Origin: Mesonia hippocampi
Lineage (GTDB): Bacteria > Bacteroidota > Bacteroidia > Flavobacteriales > Flavobacteriaceae
Length of the DNA stretch: 64,000 bases
NCBI RefSeq assembly: GCF_014197445.1
Contig: NZ_JACIFO010000002.1
Coordinates: 62,001 to 126,000 of the forward strand
Direction of reading: 5' to 3'
A program made the position numbers and the translations under genes. Positions 62,630 to 64,000 of this stretch are shown piece after piece (the stretch's first letter is position 1; each line of letters opens with the position of its first letter). Under the pieces are notes generated by a model. It made no database searches, was not told the origin of the DNA, and saw only the letters and a program-made list of their open reading frames with translations.

Positions 62630-64000
62630 GTGTTTCCGTATAATCCCAATTTGCTCTAATTTCTATAGGCTTTTTAAATATAAAGCTTTCTTCGGGCTGT
62701 TGCTTTTTTAAGAAATTTCCTGTATCCCAAACGCCGTTTTGGTTAGCGTCATAAATTACACGGATGTAATATGTGCTTGGGTTTATGTTTATAAAATCAA
62801 ATTGGTTTCCATCGGTTTGGGTGTGGTATATTTCTTTTTGTACTTCATCTTTTGCATTTAGAAGTTGTAAGATTACCGGGAAGCTTTTTACATTCGTTAA
62901 ATTGATGTATAAATTTCCGTAATCGGTATAAGCTTTGGTAGAAAGCCTAAAATTTAGCGTATCGTTGCTATGGGCATACATATCGGTAAAAGCTCCAGGG
63001 AGTGCTGTGATGCTATATTTTTGATTTTCTTCTTTTTCAAAATCTATGGTGTAGGCATTATATTTTTTATCGTAAACAAGTGTAAACGGAACGTTGGTTG
63101 AATCTGTTTTTTCGATAGAAATTTTACCTGCGTCTGCTTTTTCAAATGGAATATTTGCCGAAAGTTGGAAAGCTTCATCAAAATTAATATTGCCTTTGTG
63201 CGAAGTCTCAAATTGCAAGGAGTCTTTTTCTAGCGCTCTTAATTTGGTTACTAAGGTATCTTGGTAGTTTTGTTTTTTAATGAAGAAAACAAGGCTATCG
63301 GTTTTTATTTCTGGGGTAAACCAAAAATGTAAACTGTCGGTTTTTTTATCCTGAAAAATTCTATAAGAAAAATCATTAGGGGTATTGCTAAGCGTAGCTA
63401 TTTCTAGGTTTTCAGGCGAACCTTCGTATCCGAAAATAATATGTTGTAAGCTTTCCTGCTTAGGGCGGAAAGCTTTAAACTCTAGTTTTTCTTTGAATAA
63501 ACGCAAGGAGAAACTTTTATCGGTAGGAATTGTGATAAGCTCGTTATGGAAACCTATTTTATCTTGTTTGGGGTCGTAAGTATAATTATCGTTTTTATCT
63601 AATAGAGCAATAAGCTGGTATTTGCCTGCTTTTAGGTTGCTTAGTTCAAAGTTGTTGGTGCTGTCTTTGGTGTAAGATATGTACGTGGGCGGGGTTGTAT
63701 AGACCAGTGAGTCGGTATAGTTTTCATCTGCTTCGTAAAGCAGTACAGAGACGTATTCTTCCGTTTCTCTTTTAAAAGCATCTTGTAAGCTTCCTTTTAC
63801 TTCAAGCGAATCTACATAATTGCCTGTTGAGAAAACATATTTAAAAAACGGGTAGGGGTTTCCTTCGTTATTATCGGTAATGCTTTTACCAAAATTAATG
63901 CTATAGGTAGTGTTTTCTTTTAGGCTGTCGTTAAGAATAATTCGGATGTATTTATTTGCACTTCCTAATGGAGTTATGGCAGGCTTTTTTGTCATGGGGG
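62616..64000 (-). CDS. Ig-like-domain surface protein, N-terminus outside window
   Basis: The visible frame encodes 459 residues from an internal Met at 63995 to the stop at 62616, and it remains open to the window edge. It starts at about KPAITPLGSANKYIRI, a position inside the N-terminal Big_5-type Ig-like domain of the family. A lipoprotein signal and the first 80 or so residues must lie beyond 64000. Later parts (ISYTKDSTNNFELSNLKAGK, TYDPKQDKIGFHNELITI) repeat the SpaA-like carrier pattern, and the C-terminus (IRVIYDANQNGVWDTGNFL) is a prealbumin-like module. The product should be a conserved Bacteroidota surface lipoprotein of unknown function. Coordinates are those of the visible part. 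Confidence 0.8.
   Translation of the reverse strand, partial: PMTKKPAITPLGSANKYIRIILNDSLKENTTYSINFGKSITDNNEGNPYPFFKYVFSTGNYVDSLEVKGSLQDAFKRETEEYVSVLLYEADENYTDSLVYTTPPTYISYTKDSTNNFELSNLKAGKYQLIALLDKNDNYTYDPKQDKIGFHNELITIPTDKSFSLRLFKEKLEFKAFRPKQESLQHIIFGYEGSPENLEIATLSNTPNDFSYRIFQDKKTDSLHFWFTPEIKTDSLVFFIKKQNYQDTLVTKLRALEKDSLQFETSHKGNINFDEAFQLSANIPFEKADAGKISIEKTDSTNVPFTLVYDKKYNAYTIDFEKEENQKYSITALPGAFTDMYAHSNDTLNFRLSTKAYTDYGNLYINLTNVKSFPVILQLLNAKDEVQKEIYHTQTDGNQFDFININPSTYYIRVIYDANQNGVWDTGNFLKKQQPEESFIFKKPIEIRANWDYTETLTLP

Noticed and set aside
1-64000. CRISPR array, tRNA, rRNA or intact insertion sequence
   Set aside because: No regularly spaced direct repeats of CRISPR length, no recognisable tRNA or rRNA, and no transposase or long terminal inverted repeats were seen; small RNAs could still be missed by eye.

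Overview
This 64 kb window is AT-rich chromosomal DNA from a member of the Bacteroidota, almost certainly a (probably marine) Flavobacteriaceae. The evidence is a set of Flavobacteriia hallmark genes: type IX secretion (T9SS) cargo with gliding-motility-type C-terminal domains, a PorP/SprF protein, a PorE-like OmpA protein, DUF3078, DUF2480 and DUF5689 proteins, CarboxypepD_reg-type TonB receptors and a TPR/LuxR-type membrane regulator. Promoters match the Bacteroidota TTTG/TAnnTTTG consensus. I cannot name the genus. No rRNA, tRNA, CRISPR array, intact insertion sequence or prophage was recognised.

Layout. 1-390: the 3' tail of a gene, two terminators and a possible frameshifted mini-ORF. 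0.4-1.3 kb: DUF3078 outer-membrane protein. 1.4-8.9 kb, minus strand: a complete SUF iron-sulfur cluster locus (sufA-sufB-lipoprotein-sufC-sufD-sufS-META lipoprotein-sufE, a terminator, then sufT-DUF2480). 9.2-14.5 kb: thiL, a conserved protein divergent from aspartate kinase, an alpha/beta hydrolase and aminopeptidase P. 14.8-18.3 kb: sdhCAB for respiratory complex II, whose SdhA/SdhB flavin and Fe-S centres depend on machinery like the SUF locus. 18.6-28.2 kb: a TPR/LuxR regulator followed by a T9SS cargo/PorP/PorE-like/cargo cluster.

28.2-34.2 kb: a DUF5689 lipoprotein with duplicated C-terminal modules and a TonB receptor, divergent from a secreted endonuclease/exonuclease/phosphatase protein; I infer a nutrient-scavenging system, possibly for extracellular nucleic acid or phosphoester. 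34.2-40.6 kb: small membrane protein, second TonB receptor, M23 peptidase lipoprotein, OmpA lipoprotein and exodeoxyribonuclease III. 40.7-50.4 kb: a 1143-aa outer-membrane protein with an N-terminal segment resembling the T9SS translocon SprA, HflX, an M28 membrane peptidase, an epimerase-like protein and AspS.

50.4-54.3 kb is the accessory patch: a truncated RhuM-like gene between near-perfect direct repeats, a long Mrr-type restriction endonuclease, a lipoprotein, and repeat-rich non-coding DNA. 54.3-64 kb returns to ordinary genes: MORN-like protein, S9 peptidase, LD-carboxypeptidase, a lipoprotein with an adjacent decayed paralogue, MetG, a histone-deacetylase-family hydrolase, an omega-amidase and a partial Ig-like-domain protein. 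I did not find a clear-cut new system. The best leads are the SprA-like protein, the two lipoproteins embedded in the suf operon, the TonB/DUF5689/nuclease locus and the repeat-flanked restriction patch.
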